DNA of 64,000 nt from Salinarchaeum laminariae. Lineage in GTDB: Archaea; Halobacteriota; Halobacteria; Halobacteriales; Salinarchaeaceae. The DNA is taken from the NCBI RefSeq assembly GCF_023204835.1, contig NZ_CP096270.1, forward strand, positions 1,054,001 through 1,118,000. The letters run 5' to 3'. Both the position numbers and the translations under genes were made by a program. Position 1 is the stretch's first letter. Each line of letters opens with the position of its first letter. Below are positions 45,246 to 54,269 of this stretch, piece after piece. Under the pieces are notes generated by a model. That model searched no databases. It was given only the letters and a program-made list of their open reading frames with translations, and was not told where the DNA came from.

Positions 45246-47624
45246 TTACTGCCTGCGGCTCCGGCGCACGATAGCGACGGCAACGGCACCCGCACTGGAA
45301 TCAACCGCGAACCGATCGGCCGTTGCAACTGTGTCTAGTAGATCGAGGTAGGGATCAATCTCCGGGACAGTAACGGTCGTCTCAACGCCCGGGGTGATCC
45401 GTTCGGCGACAGCATCACCGACGATATCCTCGGCGGAGCTGGCTGCCTCGTCGTGTTGGGCGATCGCCGACAGCGCGGACTCGACACCCGAGTCGCCCTT
45501 AAGAAGTGCTTCCGTCGGAGGAACGGTCGACTCGTCAACGGTCCCCTTGACCACGGCCTCAACGTACTCCCGGACGGCGATGGCTACGAATTCTCCGACT
45601 GTTGCCTCGTCCGCATCCGTCGCGGCGTCTGTTGCGATCGCCGCCGCGACAGGGTCTAATTCGATCTCGGTGCTAGTCTCCGTCAGGTCCGCTGTAGGCG
45701 TGCTCCGCTCACGGTCGAGTTCCAATCTCCCATTATCTCCGCCCCCTTGGTTCGTTTCCTCGTTCACAGGCCCACTATCATCAGTGTCGTCATCGTCAAC
45801 TTCTGGGCTATCGTCACTAGCCGCTTCGGTAGTGTCATCGTCTTCTTCCACCTCGGCGGTGTCGTCGGTGTCCGCTTCGGTTGTATCGCCGTCGTCCTTC
45901 TCTTCGCTGGGCACTTCTTCACCGTCTTCGGGCGGTGTCGTATCTGCGTCCGCTGGTTCTAAATCCCCACGCTGATACGCCTGACTCGTCTCCAAGGCGC
46001 TGCGGACCGTTTCGGGATCGACGTCGCCGGACTCGATCGCGGCGCGGATGCCCGGGTCAACGCCATCAACGCCCTGATGCGTTGTATCGACCAGCGCTTG
46101 CGGTTCCACTCGTTCGTCGGCGTCGGGTTCGTCGCTACCCGTGTCCTCAGTCTCTTTCATGGCGTCGTGTGAGGGGCTCGGTTGTGACGTTCCTCCGTTG
46201 GCGGCTGCTGATTGCTCGGGTGTTTCCTCAGCTGGTTGTTCCCGCTCGTAGGCGTCAACCTGGGCGAGGATTTCTTCAATCCGCTCCAGATCGACACCCT
46301 CGGCTGCGAGATCTACCGTCTCGTGGCGATCGAGGCCCGGGAGGGAGAGTTCCGAGAGGAGGTCGCCAGCGAAATGGCCCATGTTCTGTGCCTGCGTCCC
46401 GTCCTCAGAGAATCCGCGGTTGATGTCCATCCACGGTGGAGACTGCCAGCCATCGTCGTAGAGGACGTACTCTTCGTCGTCGGTTGGGGACCAGACGATG
46501 CTCCCAAGATCGTTGTACGCTTCGCCGGCACCTTGGTGTCGGTGGACGATGACCGAGTGGACCGGATCTACTGCGTTGTGGACCTCGTCGATGGTGTCTC
46601 GCGTCGGATGGTTCACGACATCGTAGGCGTGGACAGTGCACTGCCCCGATCGAAGTGGGGATTCACCCGACCCGATCAGCTGAATCACCGTCGCGCTGGG
46701 ATCGTCCTCAAGTTCCTCGAAGAGACGACCACTGCTTCGTTCGTGAGGGATCTCCGGACCGGCGATCGTGATCGCTCCTGCTCCGAGACACTGTGTCGGA
46801 TCTTCGAAAACAGGGATCGATTCGACACCCGGCCGGTCGTAGTCCAGCGTCTCCCAGAGTTTGGCCACCTGACCGACGACGCGGATTTGGACGTCTCGGT
46901 CGAATTCAGCCATCGTCGCCGAGAGGAGGTACGCGACCTGCACGCCGACGAGCCCGCTCGTCGCTACGAGCGTCCGTGATCCACTGTGGGCCCGCTGAAG
47001 AGCACGCCCCAGCCCCTCCGTGAAGTTCTCCTCGAACTCGTCATCGGTTGAGACGGAGAGGAAGAGAACGTCGATGTCGTGCAGTGCGTCCGCGTCGAGG
47101 GACGGATATCCTCCCGATCGCCGATCTGTGAAGTCGCCGGTAGCGAACACATGGTAGGTATCGTCGCCGTCGTCGGCCCGGAAAAGATAGCCAACCGCTC
47201 CGGGAACGTGCCCCGCCGGGATAGGGTGCACGGAGAATCCGGGAGTCAGCTCTGTCCAGCCATCTATGGGATGGAGCGCGTCGGTGGTCGTCGCCGACGT
47301 GGAGACATCGTAGTCGCGTTCCGCGACGTCAAACACATCGTCCAATATCGCCGCGGTCGGCTCGGAAGCGTAAACCGCTGTTCCAGCGCTGTGACATCGC
47401 TCGATCGACTGGTAGTGATCTAGGTGCGCGTGTGTCAGGCAGATCGCGGCGAGCTCGTCGGAGGGCCGGAGGATCCCGTCAAGGTCGGCGTTCGCACCTG
47501 CGTCGACTAGGACGCAGGTCCCACCAGGTTCCCCGTCGGGCTGATAGCGGAGGAGAAACGACTCGTTCCCACCGCTCGGGTTGACGTGGTGGTAAGAAAG
47601 TCGCACGCATAATCCTGTTCTCAC
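45246..47624 (-). CDS. Beta-CASP-type metallo-beta-lactamase-fold protein with long acidic tail
   Basis: A 792-aa protein. The MBL motif HAHLDH lies at residues 65-70 (ICLTHAHLDHYQS). PAGHVPGAVGY and FATGDFTDR supply further metal ligands. The beta-CASP part (about residues 200-400) has RTLVATSGLVGVQVAYLL, AITIAGPEIPHERSSG and a final VIVHRHQGAG, resembling RNase J/CPSF-like ribonucleases. A helical segment follows, then a very acidic Asp/Glu/Thr linker (residues 560-650) and a C-terminal domain of about 130 residues (DEATVGEFVAIAVREYVEAV) of unknown fold. The start is GTG at 47624 or GTG at 47606; no ATG fits. Confidence 0.72.
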   Translation of the reverse strand: MRTGLCVRLSYHHVNPSGGNESFLLRYQPDGEPGGTCVLVDAGANADLDGILRPSDELAAICLTHAHLDHYQSIERCHSAGTAVYASEPTAAILDDVFDVAERDYDVSTSATTTDALHPIDGWTELTPGFSVHPIPAGHVPGAVGYLFRADDGDDTYHVFATGDFTDRRSGGYPSLDADALHDIDVLFLSVSTDDEFEENFTEGLGRALQRAHSGSRTLVATSGLVGVQVAYLLSATMAEFDRDVQIRVVGQVAKLWETLDYDRPGVESIPVFEDPTQCLGAGAITIAGPEIPHERSSGRLFEELEDDPSATVIQLIGSGESPLRSGQCTVHAYDVVNHPTRDTIDEVHNAVDPVHSVIVHRHQGAGEAYNDLGSIVWSPTDDEEYVLYDDGWQSPPWMDINRGFSEDGTQAQNMGHFAGDLLSELSLPGLDRHETVDLAAEGVDLERIEEILAQVDAYEREQPAEETPEQSAAANGGTSQPSPSHDAMKETEDTGSDEPDADERVEPQALVDTTHQGVDGVDPGIRAAIESGDVDPETVRSALETSQAYQRGDLEPADADTTPPEDGEEVPSEEKDDGDTTEADTDDTAEVEEDDDTTEAASDDSPEVDDDDTDDSGPVNEETNQGGGDNGRLELDRERSTPTADLTETSTEIELDPVAAAIATDAATDADEATVGEFVAIAVREYVEAVVKGTVDESTVPPTEALLKGDSGVESALSAIAQHDEAASSAEDIVGDAVAERITPGVETTVTVPEIDPYLDLLDTVATADRFAVDSSAGAVAVAIVRRSRRQ

Positions 47625-47992
47625 AGAACCATAGTCGTTGTCCCCGGGGGAGACAGCCGGTATTCGTCACGGCGCTCTGTTCGTGAGAGTAAGGCGTGGC
47701 TAGGAGTCTCCGTTGGACGAGGCCGAATCTCGGGCGTTGTCTCGCAAGATCGACGTTGGATCTGTCCGGGTTTATCAGTGATATTGGCTGTGATTTCGGG
47801 TGTCTCTCACCGATCTGGGGATTTCGGCACTACGGATCCTCATTCGCGCCCGCGAATTCGGGCGCGCTCGCGGGCGTCCGCGATTTCGCGGGCGCGATTG
47901 GTTGTCTCAGATAACAGTACCAATATCAAATATTTCTGGGAGAATATCTGAACTTGCGGTAGAGGGGTTCTATGTGGTGATGAATCGGTATT
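47625..47992. other. Gene-free spacer with GC palindromes and AT-rich promoter
   Basis: No gene seen. The centre (about 47,845-47,900) is packed with self-complementary GC-rich words such as CGCGCCCGCGAATTCGGGCG and CGCGATTTCGCGGGCGCG. The right end (47,925-47,950) is abruptly AT-rich (CAATATCAAATATTTCTGGG) and probably carries the promoter of the gene at 47,993. The spacer separates two divergent genes. Confidence 0.5.
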
Positions 47993-48517
47993 ATGGCTAT
48001 AGGGATTCAATTTCCTATCGAAGTCATGACGTGCCCACCAAAACAGTCAACGTCAGATCGCACCGTCGAGGAAGCTATCTCGGTCGGCGACTCCGGGAAG
48101 TGGTGGACTGGCCTCGTACTCGACACTGACCCGGACTCAGGCGAACGTCGGATTCGCCTGGAGCGTTGGGTCCGGAACGGCCACTCCCACAATAACCCGC
48201 ACACGTGGCGTGTCCGGCCGGACTACTGGGCCGAAGAAATCGCGGCAATCACGTCACTCAAGCAGGACGGTGGGCACTCACCACCGGGCGATCTCCCGAT
48301 CGATGAACGATATTCAGTCAGCGAGTACCTGCCGATTCGGCGAGACGACACTCGTCGTGTCGTTGCCGTACGCCTCGATCGGCCGTTCAAGTCCGATACC
48401 CTGCGCCTGTATCACTTCGATCCGACAACACAGCGAGTTCGACAGAAATGGAGTATCGGACGTGACTGGGAACGTCTCTCGAAACTCGCAACGCGACACG
48501 TCAAGCAGACGGCGTAG
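47993..48517 (+). CDS. Accessory protein of unknown function, 174 aa
   Basis: A 174-aa soluble protein. It is mostly beta-rich and Trp/Arg-rich: KWWTGLVLDTDPDSGERRIR, LERWVRNGHSHNNPHTWRVR, YSVSEYLPIRRDDTRRVVAV. The last 30 residues are helical and basic (WSIGRDWERLSKLATRHVKQ). No enzyme motif is visible; the strand-rich, basic make-up would suit nucleic-acid or protein binding. GGTGAT at 47977-47982 lies 10 bases before the ATG at 47993; an inner ATG at 48026 is possible. It lies divergent from the beta-CASP gene, and the two may belong to the same accessory module. Confidence 0.55.
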   Translation: MAIGIQFPIEVMTCPPKQSTSDRTVEEAISVGDSGKWWTGLVLDTDPDSGERRIRLERWVRNGHSHNNPHTWRVRPDYWAEEIAAITSLKQDGGHSPPGDLPIDERYSVSEYLPIRRDDTRRVVAVRLDRPFKSDTLRLYHFDPTTQRVRQKWSIGRDWERLSKLATRHVKQTA

Positions 48518-48747
48518 CTGAAGAGTCGCACTCACCGAGCAGAATCACGTTTCACCGACGCTCACCACGTAGCTCGGTGTATGCTTCGTTCGCACCGAGC
48601 ATCTGCAATCCACTGCGTCCTGAATTCACCATGATGAAGAAATGGTACTAACTATTTGAGTGTCGTCTGTGTGGTCAACACCGATTTGACGGTGGGATCG
48701 GCGGGACCATTTTGCAAATCATTTTTATACTACATGAGTAGCGGGGC

Positions 48748-49359
48748 ATGCAGGTAGAAATCATGAAAGAAACAACAGAAAGCACGCCCCCGCCCTTTGA
48801 GCAGCTCGCCGAGGAGATCGAGGAACGCGAGCAACAACGCTCGCGCCGCGATCGCATGGAGCGAAAAGCGCGATGGCGGAACAAGTATCGACTGCTGCGA
48901 AAATGGCAGTCTGCCCTCGAGGAGTACCGTGGTCCGGGCGACGCCCACCTCGTCACCGGCTACCGACCGACCGGCTTTGTCGCCCCGATCGATGCACCGG
49001 AAATCGCCGGGTTAGCCATCTGGGATGCCGCCGGAACGGCACACCACTTCAGGTTGTATCGAGACGAAAAGGTCGCGCTCATCGAGTCGCCTGATGATCC
49101 CCGCGCTCCGCCCGTGGTTGATCCGATGCGTATGCCTCGGAGCGACCCTGCTGAACACCCTGGCGGGCCGCCAGCCGAGGTCCTCGAGCGACTCGATGCC
49201 TTGGATGTCGAGCTCACCTGGGCAGATACGTGCGACGACGGAGAGCATGAGTTCGAGACCGCGAACGAGGAGACTGCGCGCCCGTTCATTCACTGCGTAG
49301 ACTGCTCACAAAAAGCTCACACGCTCGGCTGGCTCGGTCACTCGATCCCCGACGAGTAA
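48748..49359 (+). CDS. Accessory protein of unknown function with C-terminal Cys/His motif
   Basis: A 203-aa protein. The N-terminal 70 residues are highly charged and helical (EEIEEREQQRSRRDRMERKA, RWRNKYRLLRKWQSALEEY). A small beta-rich middle follows (GLAIWDAAGTAHHFRLYRDE). The C-terminus has CDDGEHEF and HCVDCSQKAHTLGWLGH, a possible metal site. A strong TATA-like TTTTTATACTAC (48722-48733) sits only about 20 bases before the ATG at 48748, so the inner ATG at 48763 (MKETTEST) could be the true start on a leaderless transcript. No family recognised. Confidence 0.5.
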   Translation: MQVEIMKETTESTPPPFEQLAEEIEEREQQRSRRDRMERKARWRNKYRLLRKWQSALEEYRGPGDAHLVTGYRPTGFVAPIDAPEIAGLAIWDAAGTAHHFRLYRDEKVALIESPDDPRAPPVVDPMRMPRSDPAEHPGGPPAEVLERLDALDVELTWADTCDDGEHEFETANEETARPFIHCVDCSQKAHTLGWLGHSIPDE

Positions 49360-49522
49360 GCCCTACGGCCCTTAGCAGGCCTTGAGGGCTATACATCACC
49401 TACAAATTTGAGCACGAAGAGAGCCGGGCGCACGTGCTTTGCTGCTTATTACTCGGAGCGCCTTGGACCCATCAATGATGCCGATTGCACTGTGGTCCTT
49501 GGGCGTCAGGGAGGTGAGATCG

Positions 49523-49675
49523 ATGCGAACTCGACCAACGCAGAACCGCCTTGAGGTGGATTACCTCCCACCGTTCGGACGGTCTGAGGTGACGATAATC
49601 GGCCCGGCTGCGTTACCGGTTGCAATCGTAGCGGTGTGTCTGGCGGCTGTGCTCGCGTCCGAGCTGAGCGATTGA
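49523..49675 (+). CDS. Small single-helix membrane protein, 50 aa
   Basis: A 50-aa frame beginning MRTRPTQNRLEVDYLPPFGR and ending with one hydrophobic helix (IIGPAALPVAIVAVCLAAVL). The start is set by a textbook ribosome binding site GGAGGTGA at 49510-49517, five bases before the ATG; a longer frame upstream lacks one. No family recognised. Confidence 0.55.
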   Translation: MRTRPTQNRLEVDYLPPFGRSEVTIIGPAALPVAIVAVCLAAVLASELSD

Positions 49676-49742
49676 CTCCGCCGGTATCGCGTTCGGCCCG
49701 GTGGCCCGAACATCTTTCAATCAGGCATCAGATCAAGCCCTT

Positions 49743-50444
49743 ATGGCCACTGAAGACCCCGTCTACTGCCCATACTGCGGGGCTGAAGGCCAGGCGGGAG
49801 CGTACTGCATGGACTGTGGGGAGCAGATCCGAGACACGCAAGGGCAGGCCGGGGATGGCGGCGATGATGTCGAGGAGTCCAAGGAACCGGAGTCGGCGGA
49901 GGACGGCGATGCGCACCGGTTCGAGGAGTCAGGCGACGAGCTCGTCACTGGGAAGCGCCTCGTCATCGCCGGTGCCGCGCTCGCTGCGATCGGCGCGTTC
50001 CTCCCTTGGTTCTCAGCGTCGGCGGTGGGGACAACGGTCGAAGTGACCGGCGTCGAACGTGACGGCGTCTTCACGCTCGTCTTTGCCGTTGCCGCGGGGG
50101 CGGTTGGATGGCACTACGGCGATCGGTCCTGGGGCAGGTGGCCGGCGGTCGGAGTGGTCGTCCTCGGCGGCCTGATCGCGTTCTTCGGCGGAGTGTACAT
50201 CTACGACCCCTGGATCGGACAGGAGGCGCCACGCGAGGAAGTCCAGAATGCCGTACAGATCGGGGCCGGACTGTATGCAACCCTCATCGGCGGCGCGATG
50301 ATCACCGCTGGACCGGTCTACGATCGTTCAAAGGGAGAGGCAGAAAGCATTCTCCCCGCGTTCGTCGTAAAACACCAGAAGGCGATCGGCGCGATGATTG
50401 GCCTTCTCATCGGCTTGGCCGTTGTAAACCTGATGAGCGGGTGA
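49743..50444 (+). CDS. Zinc-ribbon membrane protein
   Basis: A 233-aa protein. The N-terminal zinc ribbon reads YCPYCGAEGQAGAYCMDCGE (C-x2-C-x9-C-x2-C, residues 8-27). A 40-residue acidic linker follows, then four hydrophobic segments (LVIAGAALAAIGAFLPWFSA, FTLVFAVAAGAVGWHYG, AVGVVVLGGLIAFFGGVYIY, AIGAMIGLLIGLAVVNLM). Architecture of this kind (zinc ribbon plus membrane helices) is common in haloarchaea and has no defined function. ATG 49743 is preferred over the in-frame 49701 start. Confidence 0.68.
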   Translation: MATEDPVYCPYCGAEGQAGAYCMDCGEQIRDTQGQAGDGGDDVEESKEPESAEDGDAHRFEESGDELVTGKRLVIAGAALAAIGAFLPWFSASAVGTTVEVTGVERDGVFTLVFAVAAGAVGWHYGDRSWGRWPAVGVVVLGGLIAFFGGVYIYDPWIGQEAPREEVQNAVQIGAGLYATLIGGAMITAGPVYDRSKGEAESILPAFVVKHQKAIGAMIGLLIGLAVVNLMSG

Positions 50445-50846
50445 TTCGAGGGCGGGAGCAGGGCTCAACCTGATCGCCGCAGGGATCAGGCCTTGACGTA
50501 GTCGTACTTCACGACCCTGAACTCCTCGATTCTCCCACAATCAAAACTCAAGCGGTTGTTTATTTTAATCTTGATAGATAAGGTATGCTTTGTCGATGAT
50601 GTCGAGGTAAATATGGCTACGTCCATGCATTATAATCTGAACTGTGGAATAGATTATTTGATAATACCTCGCCAGCGTGAATGCTCCTCGGTCCGTGAGG
50701 TGTATCGACAGACAGCGACCCACATTCCAGGGGGCTATATTATAGAACCCAAGCGCCGACTTATTTTGCCCACAGTAACTGTTGTGGTCACCTGAATTGA
50801 GGGCAATCAGTTATTGCGTACCACGGCTAATAATAATCTATATCTA
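50445..50846. other. AT-rich spacer before the transposase-like gene
   Basis: Nothing convincing is encoded. Near the left end is CCTGATC-GCCGCAGG-GATCAGG (50469-50490), a hairpin that could end transcription of the preceding gene. From about 50,550 the DNA is strikingly AT-rich (TTGTTTATTTTAATCTTGAT, GGGCTATATTATAGAACC). CCACAGTAACTGTTGTGG (50770-50787) is a partial palindrome. A 79-codon frame at 50,556-50,795 lacks coding character. Confidence 0.45.
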
Positions 50847-52940
50847 ATGTACGACGGCCCTCCAATCGACCATACTGATGCCTCGGCTCCTAATCGGGCA
50901 CCAGATGATGGCACCTACATCGCCCCGACTGCCTATGCGCCGTTTCTAGAGAAGGATGGCGTTGACTCGGATGGCCGGGATTATGGACCGATAGAACGCC
51001 GTGGAATCGACATCGAGATCTCTTCGCCCGTTGATGACGTTGAGAGGTTATACCGACGAACACATCTCACAGCTCAGTTTCACGCCGAGAATCGTGACTT
51101 CTGGACGGATATATCAGAGTATGCCAATGATGGCGGGAAGCTCTATGATGAGGTTGTTCTGAATCTCTGCGAGGAGAAACTGGAACTTGAGGGGATTAAT
51201 CCGGCGGACCTTGAGATTCCCGAACGCCGGCTGAAAACGCTCTTTCTGCGACTAGCACGCGGGCAAAATGGGAAGGAACTGCATGCGTATTTAACTGGTC
51301 CCGATCCTGTCGATTCTGTCGTTCATACGCTGCTTGGATACGAGGGGCCGGATACTATCCCCTCGTACAATGTCTTACAGCGTGAGTTCCGCGAGCTTAG
51401 CGAGGGCAACGAATTAGATCTGAATGCCTTCGAAGATGCGGTTACCAGGACCGTGTATGCTATCTATCGAGCGGGAGTTGTTCCACCGGACACAATCATT
51501 GAATCGTACCGTTTTGATGCTGTTTCGCCGCCGCTGAATGAGAAGTCCGTCTCACGTGAGACGAAAAAAGAAGAGTTGCGGAATTGGGTGCGACTCTTGC
51601 TAGACCACACGACCGATCCGCTAACCTTCGACCGCACTACCGAGAACGCTGAACATGACATGCGGGCGTTTGTCGGTGCTCTCGCTTCATCGGCACTATT
51701 TGACTGTGGCTTAGAAGATATGAAAGATATCTGTGATTGGGACTATCCCCGAGAGAATATCCCGGGGGGCGGCTGGCTCCACAACTACGTCCCTGAATCA
51801 GTATCGTCCGAATATGACTTGGGCGACTTTACTCCCGACGCAGATTCCGATTCGGTACCATCAATCGAGACACAATTCGATGCGGTGCACACCCAGACGC
51901 TGGACTTAGCGAAGGAGTTTGGATTTTGGTCGCAGGAAGATTCACTCAATATTGGCGCTGATATGTTCCGCATCGATTGGACGGGTGAATCTCTTGAAGC
52001 CACAATCGGTCGTCCACCGAAGGCTGACAACGAGGCCGTTTCTTCGGAGTGGACTTTTCTCGTCGCCGGTGGCATTGACACAGAGAGCCGATTTCTCCTC
52101 GGTGGGCGTTTGGTGCAGACACGGGATGACTATCCGTCTGCTCTTGATGAGATTCTATCGAACACCTCCGACACTGTCGATATCGATTCGATTTTTATCG
52201 ACAGCGAAAACGTCGGTGGAGAACTGATCGAGACAGTCCGACGCTTCGCGGGAGACGATTGGGTCATCAGCGCGCCGGACCACACAATCATCAAAGGTTT
52301 GAGGCGGCTGACACCAAGCAACCACATTGGATTCGCGCAGGACGTGAAGTGGAACACGGACCCCAAGCCGAATGTTGTTACATACCCTTACGATGGCGAT
52401 GATCCGGATCTTCTAGAAATCAACCCTGAGAAGGTGTTAACAGAAGAGATCCAACATGAAGAAGACGGAGAAAAAATCGCCGTCCCACTTTCTGCTAAGG
52501 ATGAAGAGGATACCAGAGTCCAGGGCCCCCTGGTGCCTGACGATCACATACCCATGCTGACTGAAGCGTTTTCGGACGTGGCCGCACAGGATGGAGTCGG
52601 CATTAATAAACACAAAACACATGCAACATATCTCACGGATCGGTCGCTACGGGATCGCTCGGGTTCCGGCGTTCGATTTCAGTATATTCAACGGTGGGCT
52701 ATCGAATCGACTATCAATCAGATTGTGAATAATTTCATGCCGCACATTAAGAGCAAAGATGACAGAAAGCGTCTGTACGGTATGCACATCGCTATTCTGT
52801 TTTATAATTGGCACACCTTGATCAACCGGGGCCTTTCCCCACGCGGTCTTCGGCTTGATGTGACCCATACCCAACTCCTCCAGGCAATTCGGGACGTTGC
52901 TTTTGAGCCAGCGGATTACGACGCGTTCTGGACGGAATAG
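50847..52940 (+). CDS. Large DDE transposase-like protein
   Basis: A 697-aa protein from ATG 50847; a TTG at 50814 is an alternative. The C-terminal half has an RNase-H-like DDE layout: D372 (NIGADMFRID), D452 (SIFIDSENVGG) and E620 in YIQRWAIESTINQI. The last fits the IS4-type Y-x2-R-x3-E signature and is followed by the hydrophobic LYGMHIAILFYNWHTLIN. The N-terminal 350 residues show no clear DNA-binding motif and are much longer than in common haloarchaeal IS families. Codon usage is mixed and AT-richer than the core genes. No terminal inverted repeats were found on inspection, so mobility is not shown. Confidence 0.72.
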   Translation: MYDGPPIDHTDASAPNRAPDDGTYIAPTAYAPFLEKDGVDSDGRDYGPIERRGIDIEISSPVDDVERLYRRTHLTAQFHAENRDFWTDISEYANDGGKLYDEVVLNLCEEKLELEGINPADLEIPERRLKTLFLRLARGQNGKELHAYLTGPDPVDSVVHTLLGYEGPDTIPSYNVLQREFRELSEGNELDLNAFEDAVTRTVYAIYRAGVVPPDTIIESYRFDAVSPPLNEKSVSRETKKEELRNWVRLLLDHTTDPLTFDRTTENAEHDMRAFVGALASSALFDCGLEDMKDICDWDYPRENIPGGGWLHNYVPESVSSEYDLGDFTPDADSDSVPSIETQFDAVHTQTLDLAKEFGFWSQEDSLNIGADMFRIDWTGESLEATIGRPPKADNEAVSSEWTFLVAGGIDTESRFLLGGRLVQTRDDYPSALDEILSNTSDTVDIDSIFIDSENVGGELIETVRRFAGDDWVISAPDHTIIKGLRRLTPSNHIGFAQDVKWNTDPKPNVVTYPYDGDDPDLLEINPEKVLTEEIQHEEDGEKIAVPLSAKDEEDTRVQGPLVPDDHIPMLTEAFSDVAAQDGVGINKHKTHATYLTDRSLRDRSGSGVRFQYIQRWAIESTINQIVNNFMPHIKSKDDRKRLYGMHIAILFYNWHTLINRGLSPRGLRLDVTHTQLLQAIRDVAFEPADYDAFWTE

Positions 52941-53006
52941 AATGTGACTGTCCCGAGGTGGTGCCAGACCCAAGTGATTAACCTCCTCTCATGTGGTGAT
53001 TCGACC

Positions 53007-53501
53007 ATGAAGCTCTGCTACTATGCTGACGCCGATATCCGGGAGTGGCACGAGCATATACTGCGATTGTTGCGAGCGCTTCACGAAGACCACGGCATCG
53101 AGGTGGAAATCGATCGGATTGACGAACAACACGACCCGATACCGGAGTTCCCCGGCGAGGTCCGGTCTTCCACGCCAGAAGCCGTCTACGAACGTGACCT
53201 CAAACGGAATCGTGCTCTGAACCAGTCCATCGAGCCGACCCCTTCAGAGGGGTTCAAACGGTACGGGGAGCTCGACATCGCCGGCAACGTCGCGCTCGTC
53301 GACGACGCGGAGACCGTTCAGTGGGCGTCGACGCTGCCAGGCTATGCTGATGGCTACGGACCTGGTGTTGAAGACCAAACTGCGATGGACTTCCTCGAAG
53401 AAATCGCCATCGCACCAAGCAACCGCTTCTGTGTCGAGTGTCTGCAACTGCTGGGCGGCGACGAATGCTTCTGTCCGAACTGTGGCTCAGAACTCCGGTA
53501 A
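53007..53501 (+). CDS. Accessory protein with C-terminal zinc ribbon
   Basis: A 164-aa protein. The N-terminal MKLCYYADADIREWHEHILR plus LRALHEDHGIEVEIDRIDE looks like a strand-helix-strand unit, possibly thioredoxin-like. The C-terminus is a zinc ribbon, FCVECLQLLGGDECFCPNCG (C-x2-C...C-x2-C). GGTGAT (52995-53000) precedes the ATG at 53007 by six bases and decides the start. It directly follows the transposase-like gene. No specific family recognised; function unknown. Confidence 0.6.
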   Translation: MKLCYYADADIREWHEHILRLLRALHEDHGIEVEIDRIDEQHDPIPEFPGEVRSSTPEAVYERDLKRNRALNQSIEPTPSEGFKRYGELDIAGNVALVDDAETVQWASTLPGYADGYGPGVEDQTAMDFLEEIAIAPSNRFCVECLQLLGGDECFCPNCGSELR

Positions 53502-53661
53502 GGAACAGTAGTTCCGCGATTCTACAGCTTCATTTGTTCCTGCCCAGCCGGGTACTTGCTGGCGTGCATCGGATTTTGGGCAGCACACGCGTTGGAAAAC
53601 GGAATCGAAGATGTCGGTGCTATTCTCTCACCATCGGCCGATCTGACAGCTCTCGACGCAC

Positions 53662-53850
53662 CTACTGCCATGCACTCGGATCAACGATCTGCTCAAGACC
53701 AAACAACTGCAGGTCGTCGCGGTCGGCTGCCGAATCATGAACCGACTGTGTGAACCCGTTTCGGGCGAACAACGCATACTCATGCTCAAGGCCCGTACCA
53801 TCGGATCTCCTCCGTGTGAGATTTGAGCGAGGCGAGCGCGCTGTAATCGA
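53662..53850 (-). pseudogene. C-terminal fragment of a DUF234-type ATPase
   Basis: The minus strand reads GTGLEHEYALFARNGFTQSV then RDDLQLFGLEQIVDPSAWQ and a stop at 53662. It matches the end of DUF234 ATPases, for instance ERFALFSKAGF...LFDLDGLDTL in the intact gene at 45.0 kb. Nothing upstream continues the family, and no start codon is in place, so only the tail survives. It differs enough from the 43,738 gene to be a separate relative. The rest of 53,851-54,128 shows no intact gene; AATAGACTAAT occurs twice near 53,886-53,912. Confidence 0.5.
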
Positions 53851-54128
53851 GTGGTGCAGTCGTAAACTTGCACTCGCCCGTCACAATAGACTAATCTAGA
53901 ATAGACTAATTGAGAATTGGCTATCTGATGATAGTCTCCTGGACGAGTGACGGTGACAGAAGAAGCGGTTATTTTCCCGGCTGGCAATCTCGGCATCGAA
54001 CGCAATCTCACCACTTATCCATACCTCAGCTACACGACCTAGAAGTCTTCTAAACACTACATCTCTCGCTGAATTTCGACTCCTCTATTCGACGCGACAA
54101 TCCTGATACTTCGCCGCAACAAACATCG

Positions 54129-54136
54129 AATCCTTC
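54129..54136. repeat. Target-site duplication, left copy
   Basis: AATCCTTC immediately precedes the left terminal repeat GGCTCTGTTGAA. The identical 8-mer immediately follows the right terminal repeat at 59794-59801. Eight bases is the duplication size usual for IS6-family transposition. Confidence 0.8.
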
Positions 54137-54269
54137 GGCTCTGTTGAACTTTTCAGACTTGGATAGGAATGTCGTGCTGAATACAGGGCGCGTATTCAGC
54201 ACGAAGCACCGAACATCCATCGAGAGGATCTGCGTAGTCTCCACACCGATTGCCGAAAATGCTCGAACT

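Noticed and set aside
50556-50795. 79-codon frame in the AT-rich spacer
   Set aside because: Mixed composition, no ribosome-binding motif and no recognisable protein pattern; likely chance in low-GC DNA.
50445-53006. Terminal inverted repeats for the large transposase-like gene
   Set aside because: Compared the flanks by eye and found only short matches; not enough to define element ends.
53953-54042. 29-codon frame VTEEAVIFPAGNLGIERN...
   Set aside because: GTG start after GGTGACAG is possible, but it is too short and without family resemblance to call.
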